Of a stretch of 64,000 bases of DNA, positions 13,294 through 24,739 are shown in pieces. The DNA is taken from positions 1 to 64,000 of the forward strand of contig JADFUC010001231.1 in assembly GCA_019722365.1 (NCBI GenBank), read 5' to 3'. Below the pieces are notes generated by a model. The model was not told the DNA's origin and did not search any database. It saw nothing but the letters and a program-made list of their open reading frames with translations. This DNA comes from Lithospermum erythrorhizon. Taxonomy: Eukaryota; Streptophyta; Magnoliopsida; Boraginales; Boraginaceae. A program made the position numbers and the translations under genes. The first letter of the stretch is position 1. Every line of letters begins with the position of its first letter.

Positions 13294-14005
13294 AATATTG
13301 ACAAGTTACACTTCATCCAAGTGAGAGAGGGATGATTAGGAGTATCGATGAGTTCTATAATGAAGCAGTAGCCAATGCAATTAATTCAACTGCAGATTAT
13401 CCATAGACACCATATATAGAATCTTGTAGTCATACATATCTACTTGTACCAAGGTGCATAATTGTAAATCATTGAGTTCATATGTTATTGTGTAAATCAT
13501 TCATTCAAAAAGATGAAGGTGTCACTTAATATACTCCTATACGTGTATACATTAGTGCAATTTTTTCAAAGGTTAATCCCTTACTGATTTCACTTTTGTA
13601 AAGTATGACTGTATTATCAATTGAACAATTAAGTTTTATCATATTGACAGGACAAAAGGCGACAATAGTCCTCAAGGGTGGACCTAGGGGTATCTATGGT
13701 TTCACATGAAAACCCCTGCTGTCTTAGCTGAGTCGGTAAAGGTCACATAAGTTTTTAATGAATGACATAGCAAAATAGCTATTGTGACATTTTGATTAAA
13801 GATAAGGAAACATCAAAATGTAAATTCTTAATTTTATAAATTATGTGTTCCGTCCTTGATGGTTCTAGTAAGCCAGCAATTAACAATTGCAAAACAAATC
13901 ATCTTGCTTTATTACAAATTAGGCAAAAAACTGTATGTTATCATGGGGCATGTGAGAATTGAGAGGGACTTAATATAAAAAACTGTTCATCAGGGGGCAT
14001 CCAAG
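13294..14005. other. 3' flank of the PLD locus, no gene seen
   Basis: AT-rich non-coding sequence. It probably contains the old 3' untranslated region (13294 to about 13500). No open frame, tRNA or clear repeat seen. Confidence 0.5.
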
Positions 14006-14077
14006 GACTCCATGGCCCAATGGATACAAGGCGCTGGTCTACGAAACCAGAGAGATTCTGTCTGATCCTGTGAGTCG
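14006..14077 (+). pseudogene. Degenerate tRNA-Arg (anticodon ACG)
   Basis: The 5' half matches plant tRNA-Arg(ACG): GACTCCATGGCCCAATGGAT, then GGCGCTGGTCTACGAAACCAG, where CTGGT/ACCAG form the anticodon stem and ACG is the anticodon. Two extra bases split the D-loop (GGATACAAGG instead of GGATAAGG). The 3' half is damaged: extra bases in the variable region and no proper GTTCGATCC T-loop (TTCTGTCTGATCCTGTG). The 3' acceptor strand (GAGTC) can still pair. Either a tRNA pseudogene or a gene copy with sequence errors. Confidence 0.75.
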
Positions 14078-14459
14078 AAATTGTTTTTATTTCATTTCTT
14101 TGCTCTTTTTTTTTGTTCAAATGTTCCCTAAGTCAGCCTTAACTTAATCGAGTTCATAATTATATATTTTTGTCATTGCCAAATTATGTAACAAAAATAT
14201 CATTAGGCAGAGCACTATACTAGAGCAACAATATACTGTGATATGTAGAAGCAACTAGTGGCAGATTTTGTGCCAAAATTAAGGGGACTAAAAATATCAA
14301 ACCTATTTAAAGTTCGACGTGTTCATACATATTTTAATACATGCTAGCCTATGGGGTCTTCAATCGACGGCTAAATATTGCATTAACTAATACGGACTAA
14401 GCTATTATATCATCAAAAAAGATTTACTTACTCGAGCTTTTACAAGAGTTGATGATAAT

Positions 14460-15400
14460 CAAGAACAAAAAATATTATCTTGCAGGAGCTTTATTAAATA
14501 ATCGAAAGATAATTTATCTAGCTTCTATCAGAATGAGAATTCTAGAAAAAAAATAACGTAAAATTAAGACAACAGACATGACCGTGGTGTAAAAATGTAA
14601 AGCAAACGTAAAAGACGAATTATTAATTTAGCATCCTATTCTTGAGCCGGGACTGGCCAAAATATTATCTTAGAGAGTTTATTATTAAATAATCGAGTAT
14701 TAATTTATCGAATTTCATCAGAAGCTGATTGATAATTGTAAACAAAACAAAAAAAAAGAAAACAAACCGCGCACAAAAAAGAAACAAAAACCTAATGCGC
14801 TTACACAGGGCACCGGAGTTTATTAAATAATCGAGTATTAATTTATCGAAGCTTTAATGAGTTGAGTACTGCAAAAAATGAACTAAAAAAGGCACAATGG
14901 CATATGACTCATAAAAAAAATGAAAAAAGAAACTAAAAACCCGAATTATTAATTTATTTGCACATCATTCCTGAAGTCGGGACACTAAAAATATTATCTT
15001 AGTGTTTACAATAATCGAAGATTGATTTATCTAGTTTAATGGTAGTTGACGCAATTGCAAAAAAAAAATCAAAAACAAAAGAACCATATCCCCGAAGCTC
15101 CAGACGTACCAAAATATTATTTTAGAGAGTTTATTAAATGTTTAGTATTAATTTATCGAAGCTTTCTCAGTCAGAATGGTAGAATGTAGAAAAAAATTAA
15201 AATAGAACGAAAACATGCAATGCATATGACAAATAAGGTAAAAATGTAAAAGAACAAAAAGAATTAATTTAGCATCCTATCTCCGAGCCGTGACCGGTCA
15301 AAAATATTATCTTAGAGAGTTTATTATGAAATAATCGAGTATTAATTTATCGAATTTCTATCAGAATATCGATAATTGAAAACAAAAATTAACCCCCCAT
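14460..15400. repeat. Imperfect tandem array, about six units of ~120-190 bp
   Basis: The core AAAATATTATCTTAGAGAG, followed by TTTATTAAATAATCGAGTA and TTAATTTATCGA, recurs at about 14470, 14660, 14817 (core partly missing), 14988, 15110 and 15300. Between cores, A-rich stretches (AAAAGAAACAAAAAC type) alternate with a second shared motif (GAATTATTAATTTAGCATCC, then GAGCCGGGACTGGCC). Spacing varies, so the units have drifted. No coding potential. It could be a minisatellite, or the repetitive tail of a larger transposable element. Confidence 0.75.
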
Positions 15401-17022
15401 CAGAATAAAGAAAATGCATACGACATCACCACACCGCATTCTTTATCTATACTATAGTAGATTATTTCTCCTGTTTATAGATGTCACCATTTTTTCGAGC
15501 ACAGAGCATTTTAAAATTGACCTTTTAAATATTTTTGTTATGGCCAGATAATATCAATGGAAATAATTTGAAATGTATTTTTATTGATATAGTTTTCATC
15601 AAGATATTCAGTCACAAACAAAAATATAAATCCGCCAAAGTTTAAAAGAGATACATGTATTAAAATCAAAAGTTTAACAATCTTTTAAGAATCTTAGTTA
15701 ATATTAATTACATTATTTTAGCATTCCTTTGTAATACACATCGAATCGAGTCTAAATCAGTTAAGAGTTTAAAACTAACATTTCACTTGGATTTGCACCA
15801 TACCAAGTCGATCTCTGGGTTCGACCCTAGTCGAGCACTTGCCTCGCTCGCTTACAGGCCTATTTGTGACTATTATCACAGCCCAGACATGGCACATGGG
15901 GTTGGGGGGATACAATTGACTTTGGCATGTAACAATTATATGGATAAGACAATCATAAAAATTGCATTCTTTTCCAGTTCACTGAATCATGCTCTTGAAG
16001 CCATATACAGTTTATGGATGATCATTATGGCAATATCAGAATCACTTTCATAAGCTAGTCTCTAGATCATGCAAAGTATTTGCTGTTGGCATTATCACCA
16101 ATCTAGAACATTGACCATCAAAATCTTTATTTCTTGCCATTGAAGCTCATTTTTTGTTTCTCCATTATTAGTGAGAACTCATGATAGGGCTCTAGATTGT
16201 TAGGAATTGTATATCGTTACTCTAAGAACCTCATAATCGATAATAACTCTGATTCCATCCATATCAATCTCAACCAAGCCGATTTATATAACACCAATCT
16301 CGGGGAGTATATGATAAAACGTAAAGAAAAATAATATTTAAAATTAAATCAGACACAAAATTTTAATTTTGCCTCAACGCGAAAGCGCATATCTACCTGG
16401 CTTGCACTTAAATATCATTAAGTTTGTTACAGGACCTCAAGAACCTCTCAACTAGATATTTTTCATACGAAATTGTGCATACGTGATCTCCATATAATGA
16501 CCCTCAATCTCTACGACTCTTTTTCAATAACCTGGGGCAGCACTACGATGTTCTCATAATCTCTGGGCACAAGCACAACTTTTATATTACTCAAACTACT
16601 ACTTGATTTCCAACCATTATTTATAGGCTATAAGCGATTTCCAACCATTATTTGTTTTCTACAAAGACCTTAAGTCTAAAAATCTCAAACCGCCTAAAAA
16701 AGCTCACTTTAAACCAAGATTCTGACTTGGTCAGACTGCATATCCCGACCTCCGAACTCTACTAGACACTTTTTTGCCCTCGGGTCGGACTCAAGTCCCA
16801 ACTACTCCGGAAGTCCCCTGTCTGTAGCTAATTTTTCTTCACTTAACATAGATTTGACAATAAAAAGGAAAAGATTTTGTCCAAAAAGGATGTATTATTC
16901 AAACATAAAATGTTCTGTTTTTTCTTGATAAAGAGACAATCATCTGATAAAGAGAAACAAAGTAAACATAAAAAGGTTACCAGAGGACCATTACAAAAGA
17001 GTTGCCTGAAATATTATGCAAT
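15401..17022. other. Non-coding stretch downstream of the ARID-HMG locus
   Basis: Short open stretches only (for example 15787-16053), none recognisable. A short direct duplication of GATTTCCAACCATTATTT occurs near 16598 and 16628. GC-richer text near 16730-16830 resembles old retrotransposon sequence, but no domain is visible. The part nearest 17022 is probably the 3' untranslated region of the minus-strand gene. Confidence 0.4.
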
Positions 17023-20000
17023 CTAAACACTGTCGTTTTTCTTCAGCACTCTCCTATCTTCCATTGCCATTTTATGATAAGCCTGTATCAGAAACATTAT
17101 TTGTCGCGTCGCATAATTATGAAAGTAATAGATAAATGAAAAATGGACATTACTCGAGGGAAGGAAATTATGTGTTTTATTACCATCTTGTCTTCTTTGG
17201 TCATTTTGGTCCAAGCTTTTCCTGCCATTTTGGTTATCTTCCCCATTCTAGTGTTTGGGTGGGAAGCTCTCAGCTCAGCCTGTTTTTTAGTAAGGTAATA
17301 GGTGTATCCACTGATCTCTTCAAGCCGGGTTCTGGGAGAGCTTCAGTTTGCTGCTCTGAAATGTTGGTTGGATTGAGTTGCAGCAGAGTTACTACTACCT
17401 GCATTAGTAGGAGGAGGAGACATCACAGCTGGGATTACTGTGGACTCAAAGGGAGGCTATTAGCCTTGTAGGTGGCGGCCCCAGATGATTATGTTATTGG
17501 ACCGAGTTGAAGTAGTGTCACTACCCGCATTAGTAGAAGGAGCACCCACCATGGTGTTCGGTGCAGGGGCGAGAGAGAGGGTGGTTTCCTTAGTATTCGG
17601 CTTTGGGGTGATGTTGGTGCTACTGAATCCGAATTTGGCAGAGCTCCTAGGCACAGTAGCAGGGCGAGCATACATCATGGTGTCTGGTACAGGGGCGAGA
17701 ATGTCGCTACTCACATCGGGAGCAGGCAACTCTGGCTTTGTGGTGTTACTTACCCCATTAGTAGGAGGGCATAAATCATGGTGCTGGATGGAGGGGCAGA
17801 GGCTAATCGCCTTGGTAGGCGGCTTTGAGGGGTGGTGATATGGAATCGACATTTGCAAAGTTCAGCCACGATAGCAGGGGGACATACGTCTTGGTGTTGG
17901 ATGGACGAGCAAGAAAGAGGCTACTTGCATTGGTAGGCGTCTTCAATGTGGTGATAATGGATTGAGTTATGGCCGAGTTACTACCCGCATTAGGAGGAGG
18001 AGCATATGTCACGGTCTCGGGTGGAGGGGCGAGAGAGAGGACAATCTCCGCCTCAGTAAGTGCGGTCTGGTGCTTGGTGGGTGGCATTAGTGAATTGTGT
18101 TTGGGTAGGGCTACTAGACACATTAGTAGGAAGAGCATACATTGAGGTGTAAGATGGAGTTGTGACAATCCTTTTACCCACATCAGTATGTGTGGTGGTG
18201 GTGATGAATTGAATTGTGGGTGATTGATTATTTGCATTGGCAGCCTCTTTCCCCTGGTACATGACACCATGGAAATCCTCCCGGGAGTCATTTTCGGCAG
18301 TAACCATGTAAGTGATGTAACCACCATCGAATTTGGCATCGATCCCCCTGGTGAGGTTATCTTCACAGCCTGTTGAACATTCACAATTCAAGTAAGTTAT
18401 AAGTACGTCGGGGTGGCACAAGTTCGACCCGATATAGTTCAAATCTCATCGTTAGGTTCATCATCTGCTCGGCCGCCATATCTTTGGCTCAATTACATAT
18501 TCAATTTTTTCAAAACTCTTCTTATTTTATCATGAATAATAGAACTTCAACCGTCTTTAACGAACCTCGAACCTTCAATAGAACTCGTACCGCACCTAAC
18601 GGAACCGAACTTTGTAAATAGTTATATTCACCAATCAAATCTTAACAACGACGCTCTCTAAGATGTATCCAACTGCTTATAGCGCTAGTTACAAGTTTAA
18701 GACTCTCTCCATCCCAATTTGCTTAATCACTTTATTTTTGCACAAAGCTTTAAGAATTCAAATTCATTTCACATTTCCATTTTTTCTCCACATATTCAGA
18801 TTAAATCTAACTAATTCTCAGATTTTCATTTTAAAAAGTATCAAATAATTTTATGAAGAAGAAAGAATGCATGTATGATGTATCAGTCACGTCAAGGAAA
18901 TATAAAGATACGAGGTCTACTTATCCTTATATTTATCAAATCTCGTATAACATTTGATAACTTAACAGGCTATTATAACTTCTCATTTTAAACATCATAT
19001 ATATATAGCTACACACTAACATTTGATGTATATTCTTCTGATGACAGAACCGAGTGAGCAAATTGCTCGGTAAACATATATATATTTCCAGACTCATACC
19101 ACCACCTTTGAATTTATAAACACAAACTTCGATTCATGTTATTATTGTATTAATTGTACAATGCATAATTAATTAAATTGACATATTCATCATAACTGTT
19201 AGTTCGGATCTAATTATTTATACAATTATACGTAAACGACAAAAGTGGATTATTATTTATATAGGATCAAGTGATCAACAAGCACTCTTCTAGCTCAATA
19301 GGAGTATATATTTACGTCCGTACGTACGACAAAAAAATTTGACCCAATTATTAAAAACCTAAACCCTAGGTTTTTAAAAACTTGCATGCAATACGTCGAT
19401 TATCATGTAATAATGAAGACTCAATGGAAGCAAGCTAAACCCCTTCACCCCCATTTTTTAATTTAATTTTTGTTTTTTAATCCTTCGAAATATTCATGGA
19501 TTTCAATATTATTATGACATATAAAGCAGAATTACATGGTACCCTTTATTTGTCTCAAGAAAATCATATAAACACCTATACATACATGGTATGGGATCAT
19601 AACACTAATATGGTGTTAATTCATGCTAAAGAAAATATTAAGTTTTAATCATTTTTATATCCCCATTTCAAAGATTTAGAGCTTAATAATTATCATGGTT
19701 TAATCATATCGAATGCATGCTGTGTTGAAAATAAATAATTAGATTTTGATGTTACCTGATGAGTTATTATTAGAGGGCTTATTATTAACCAAGCAGAAAA
19801 AATGAACTTGTTCATAGTGATAGAGGAGACGAGAGTAGTGCTTCTTCAACACAAATGAAACACTGGTAGCTGCTGAGGAAAACATGAAGGCTAAGCTCAC
19901 CTCCTTCCATCTCTTGTAAGCCACCACCTTTAATTTTCATTTTTTTACACATATCAAAACATGTGAGTATAAAATTAACCAGAAAATACAACAATATAGC

Positions 20001-20380
20001 TTGATTATGCAAAATCAAAAAATAACAAAAAGGTAATTGGGGTATGGATTGAAATTCACTTACCTTCTCATGTCCAATTCTGTTGTGACTTGTACATAGA
20101 GCAAGTGTAGATCCAGACAGCAATCTATCAATTTCTGGAACACCATATATATATAGCAGAATTGTTTTTTTAATCTTTACGCATAACTTAAATACGTGTA
20201 TATACAAAATAAATTGACAAATAAAAAGAATAAGAACTTACTAGAATTTTGTACCCATGGACTGGAGAAACTTTATGAGAGTATCAAAGAAAGAGTCTGT
20301 TATTAATTAACTGCCACATGAATGGCCAGAGGTTGTGGGTAAATCTGACCATCCATACCCATTTCTGGTTGATTCAACAT
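17023..20380 (-). pseudogene. ARID-HMG box DNA-binding protein (HMGB9/10/15-like), frame disrupted
   Basis: Plant ARID-HMG proteins are nuclear and bind AT-rich DNA. Pieces in transcript order: a first exon near 20380-20240 ending ITDSFFDTLIKFLQSMGTKF, the ARID start; an exon near 20140-20060 (PEIDRLL..., and in a shifted frame LDLHLLYVQVT then RIGHEK); an exon near 19925-19755 (VVAYKRWKEVSLAF, then TSVSFVLKKHYSRLLYHYEQ), the ARID end; an exon starting at 18369 with RGIDAKFDGGYITYMV and GVMYQ, the conserved segment between ARID and HMG; a P/T/S-rich repeat region; the HMG box (ISGYTYYLTKKQAELRASHP, KITKMAGKAWTKMTKEDK) ending at 17184; and the last exon 17082-17023 (AYHKMAMEDRRVLKKNDSV, TAG). 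One-base shifts occur in the second ARID exon and several times in the repeat region. Start is the ATG at 20380 (MLNQPEMGMDGQIYPQPLA), uncertain because that frame meets TAA before the ARID. Assembly errors could explain the shifts. Confidence 0.85.
17390..18160 (-). repeat. P/T/S-rich coding tandem repeat between ARID and HMG parts
   Basis: Six or seven drifted units of roughly 115-120 bp. On the minus strand they encode variations of LSLAPxPxTMxYAPPTNAGS followed by N/S/T-rich text. Examples: EIVLSLAPPPETVTYAPPPN (about 18050-17990), TTLSLAPAPNTMVGAPSTNA (about 17585-17525), SSDILAPVPDTMMYARPATV (about 17715-17655) and MSPPPTNAGSSNSAATQSN (about 17430-17370). The reading frame changes several times between units. 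The block lies where homologous proteins normally carry a much shorter linker. Confidence 0.75.
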
Positions 20381-20723
20381 TGCTACTCACAGCTTTCACG
20401 GTTTGTCGGAAAATCAAGAAAGTTGGTAGTATATATGTATATTTGTGTATTAACTATTGAGAGAGTTCAATGTTAAAGATGTAAAATGTTGTAAATTCTA
20501 GATTTTTATAGTGATATATGAATAGGGAGTATGTATCGTAATCGTATATATTTTTAATTTGTTTAATCATGTACTTTTCATTATAGATTAGCTAAGTATA
20601 AAATTTTAATGCAACTTTGTCATAATATTTTAGTTTAATGCCCTTAATAAAAATATTTTTATTATCTTCATCATTAACTAAAGGATTTTTTTATAAAGTA
20701 CTTTTTAGTAGAGCATAAGAATA

Positions 20724-20962
20724 CATCCTCCGATTTTTAGTTGTCTTACTCTGGAGCATTCCGCACATGACATGAAAATAAAAAGAAATAAAAGCCGCAC
20801 AAAATATAAAATTACAATCAATCAAACAATATCATTATTTGCTTCGGCTTGTTAATTTAAAAAGAGAAAATACTAGTTATTATCAAAAATATAAAGTCAG
20901 CTATAATTATGTTAAACGATGACTATTTATTTGGCTAAAACGACAATTAAAAATTTAGAGAG
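20724..20962. mobile_element. Stowaway-type MITE
   Basis: A 239-bp element with inverted ends: left CATCCTCCGATTTTTAGTTG, right (reverse complement) CTCTCTAAATTTTTAATTG. It is flanked by TA on both sides (20722-20723 and 20963-20964), the target duplication of Tc1/mariner-derived MITEs. No coding content. Confidence 0.7.
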
Positions 20963-21718
20963 TATTACTCAACTCCTTAATAAAATACTTTTACCTCCAT
21001 GACTTCAAGTAAATTTAAAACTCCGAGAGAGTAATTATTTTTTTTTAATAAAGCCATGCTTGTAATTGGTTAGGGTCTAACTAGTCAGACCAAAGATGAG
21101 GACATAATATGATGATGCAATGCAAAAAAAATGGGTTTCAAAAGGGAGTCCGGACCTTTGTTCTATTTTATTTGATATTTTATAATTTGTTATATTTTGT
21201 TAAAATAATGATAAATGTATCATGAGCTTAAAATGACTGTTAAAATATAAAATAAATATTTGTCATAATCTTAATCTGAATAGTATTAGAGAGTGTCGCA
21301 TAATCTAAAAAGTCATATTATATTTTTAACACTCTATTTTGTAATATTTATATACTCTATTTTTTATTTTAACACTATTTTTAATACTCTATTATATACT
21401 CTAAAAGTAATATCGGATTAATCTAAAAGTAATATTATAATTTGTAAAATAAATACTTATTGAAACTTTTATAATATTATATATACTTTATAATTGTTAA
21501 TATAAATAAATTATTTGTTAATATTACAAATGGTTTCAAAAGGTGTAATATTAGAGTGTAATATTATTGATAGAGTGTGTAATATTATTGACTTCATCAA
21601 AATATAATATTATATCAATAATATACACCTTTCGTTTAAAAAGTAGTATCTAATTTTTTACTTTTACTAATTGAATTTATAAATTTTGAACTCTAACTTT
21701 TCATATAAATTATATATA

Positions 21719-21952
21719 TTTCCTCCAATCTAAAATAATTGACGTTTGAATTTTATGAAATTGAACTTTGACCATCAATTATTAATTATTTATTATTTTA
21801 AAAATATAAAATTTATATAATTGGATTCATCTTTTAAAATACTTTCATAATATTAATTTTTTAATTTTTTTAATAATATAATTAAAGAGTAATTGAAGAT
21901 TAAATATTTATCTCGATATGTGAGAAAATCAATTGTTTTGAATCGGAAAAAG
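21719..21952. mobile_element. Stowaway-type MITE
   Basis: A 234-bp element. Left end TTTCCTCCAATCTAAAATAA matches the reverse complement of the right end (CTTTTTCCGATTCAAAACAA). TA flanks both sides. Interior AT-rich and non-coding. Confidence 0.6.
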
Positions 21953-24739
21953 TAATATTTATCAATCTGTTTTACTATAACCATAATAGTTTCAATGCAA
22001 ATCTACATTAAGTAGGTGAGTAAATTAAAGGAGTGCCCTCCTTTGTTATTTTCTTTTAATAATTACCATTAAACTAAAAAACCAGATAGTCTTTAGGGAT
22101 GAGGTATTATATTTTCATGTGTTCATTTAGTTTATTTTGATGAAATTATATTAAAATATAAAAAATAATATGTTATGAGAATACATCATTTTAAATAAAT
22201 AGAGAGATGTTATCAAATTTAGGACATAGGAATTTTTAATTTACATCTCAAAAAAGTAGAAAAAAACATCTTCATTAACAATTTGAGAACTTATTTCATT
22301 TTAAGGGAGATATGTATATATGGCACTCACAATAGATATTTGATATTAATGCAAAACAAGTGTTTGTAGACAATGTAAGACCACATATATCTTGAGTCAT
22401 AATTTTAAATAAGATAGTTTGACATGCATGAAAATAAATACTATATATACTCGGTATATCTTAAGTTATTAACTCGAAGGTTTAATAAATCACTTTAGGA
22501 ACGTTTGATTAATTTTGATTATTCTAATTAATCTTATAATTCTTACATAATTAAATTGCTTAATATTTTAACTTTTGAAATAAATACAATTTTTTCTATT
22601 AATAGAAAAAAGTTATGTGAATAAATTACTTGTTCAAAGTGAATTGACTTTTATTTTTAAAACATCTTTATATATATATTAAAAATGGTTGATAGGTTAA
22701 TTTAACAATAATTATCATTTCCCTGAATTTACTAACGCACCATTATTCACGTTGTGTATATTAATGTCATTCGAGAAAAGGATACTGGTGACCTTAAATC
22801 AGCTAAGAAAGATAATATATGGTGATATGTCTCCGTATTTATATTACTTTTCAAGGGATATTGCTACACTTATTTAATAATTATTTTTTAATTTTCAAGC
22901 ATTTATTCTTTTATCAAATCATATTTATATCGATATATACGACTATATCTAATTTAAAATAATTGCCAATTATGTCTTTCAGGACAATCATTTGACTATT
23001 ACTAATTTTGACCATTAAAAAATATAAAATATAAAAATTGCCCTTAAAAGTATTATTGACAAATATTTGAATTGGAGTTAGTAGTAGATAGCTATTAATG
23101 ACATTAAAATTGAATATTTGTAATTAAAAAAATAAATATTATATAAAATCAGTATGTAGATTATCGCACAAAAGATGACATGTGATCTGAGCCCATAAAA
23201 TTATTCATGATACTCAAGCGTAATAATCTTTGAAGTTTGAACAATATTTCAATATCTTAATAATGTATAACGTTTCATTAGAATATTCTGCAAAGCTTAT
23301 ACATGGATTACATGTGGATCACAACAAGGAGCAATTTATTTGTTTTATTTTTTGTCATTTTTTTTCATTTAAGATCATTATTATTGTCTTTTTACCTAAT
23401 GACTGTAGGATTTAAATTCTCCAATAAATATCTAATTAATATCGCTTCCATTTTTCTCCTCTAATTATAAAGTGCACTATTTTTATATAAAATAATTAAT
23501 GAAAATAGAGAAAATTAAATCATAAATAATAAAGAAATAAGTTTATTGTGATACTTTAACTGCTTATACGCTAAAAAAAATACAATCACATCTTCGCTCC
23601 CCATTAGACTTATCTTTGTTTTAAAGCTCAATTTTGAAGATATGAATGCAAAAATATTATATGTTTTAGCATAGATACTTTTGTTTCGAGGGTATGCCCC
23701 AATATATGAGTTTGTAAACTTTTTACAATTCATTGTAATCTTTTTACTCAAAAGAAAAACATTATATGTTTTCTTCTTCAAATTAATTTTAGGCTAGCCT
23801 TAATTTTATTATGATTTTTTCCATATATACTTCAAATAATTCCATCATGGTGTATTGATCCATTATATATATACTCTCCACTCAAGTCATTTTATTTATC
23901 ATAACCAAATTATATAATGTTCAATAGGCATCTTCTTACCATTTGAATTAATTACTCCTCTCAAATTATGATTTTGTTATAATAATATTTTATGTATAAT
24001 GTAAAATAAAGAAGAACTTAATACTAGAAATTAGATAATAGAAACTCTATAAAGCTATATATAATAAACTTATAAACACTTGGTGGTTAATAATATATAT
24101 GACTTATTAGAAAAAATTAGCACTAACATTTAATAGTGGAAATAAATTAAAAGGGGTGTCTAAAGGATGGGAAACACTATACATACTGAAACAATAAAAA
24201 AAAAAGAGCTAAAATAGGGATGATTATAGGGATGACTTTAGGGATAAATTAGTAATTTTACTTAAAATGCTGTTTGCATGTATAACAGCTAGCTAAACGA
24301 TTATAAAATTTCTTACAAAACTAAGTAACGACTTCCAAGATATTCAATAAATTATTTTATATGTTTGATTTAATAACGACACATCTAATTTATTCTTACA
24401 TTTTTTAGTATCGTCTCAGTGTGTTATTTCTTCTTTAATAAAAATATTAAGTTTGTATTGAGGTTAATTATATGCGTCCACTAAATTAAATCATATTTTT
24501 AACCAAGTGTTTTTGTTGATGGATCTCTTATGACTTCCTTGTAATAATATATGTACATTATTATTATATCTATTGACGATGTTTCAAATATTTAATACAT
24601 ATTGTCAATGGAAACTACTTCAACTATAATTTAATCACACTCCAAAAAGAAATTAAAGTTAGTAGACATCGGTAAATTTATCATAAAACAATTAAATTGA
24701 TTAAGACGACTAATCAAATTCATTCAAAAGGATCGAGCC

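Larger units (their letters stand above)
20381..24739. other. AT-rich intergenic stretch
   Basis: No gene seen. It holds two Stowaway-type MITEs (listed separately), short tandem-like AT repeats around 21290-21620 (GTAATATT and TAATATTA motifs), and long A/T runs. The start is probably the promoter side of the minus-strand ARID-HMG locus. Confidence 0.5.
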
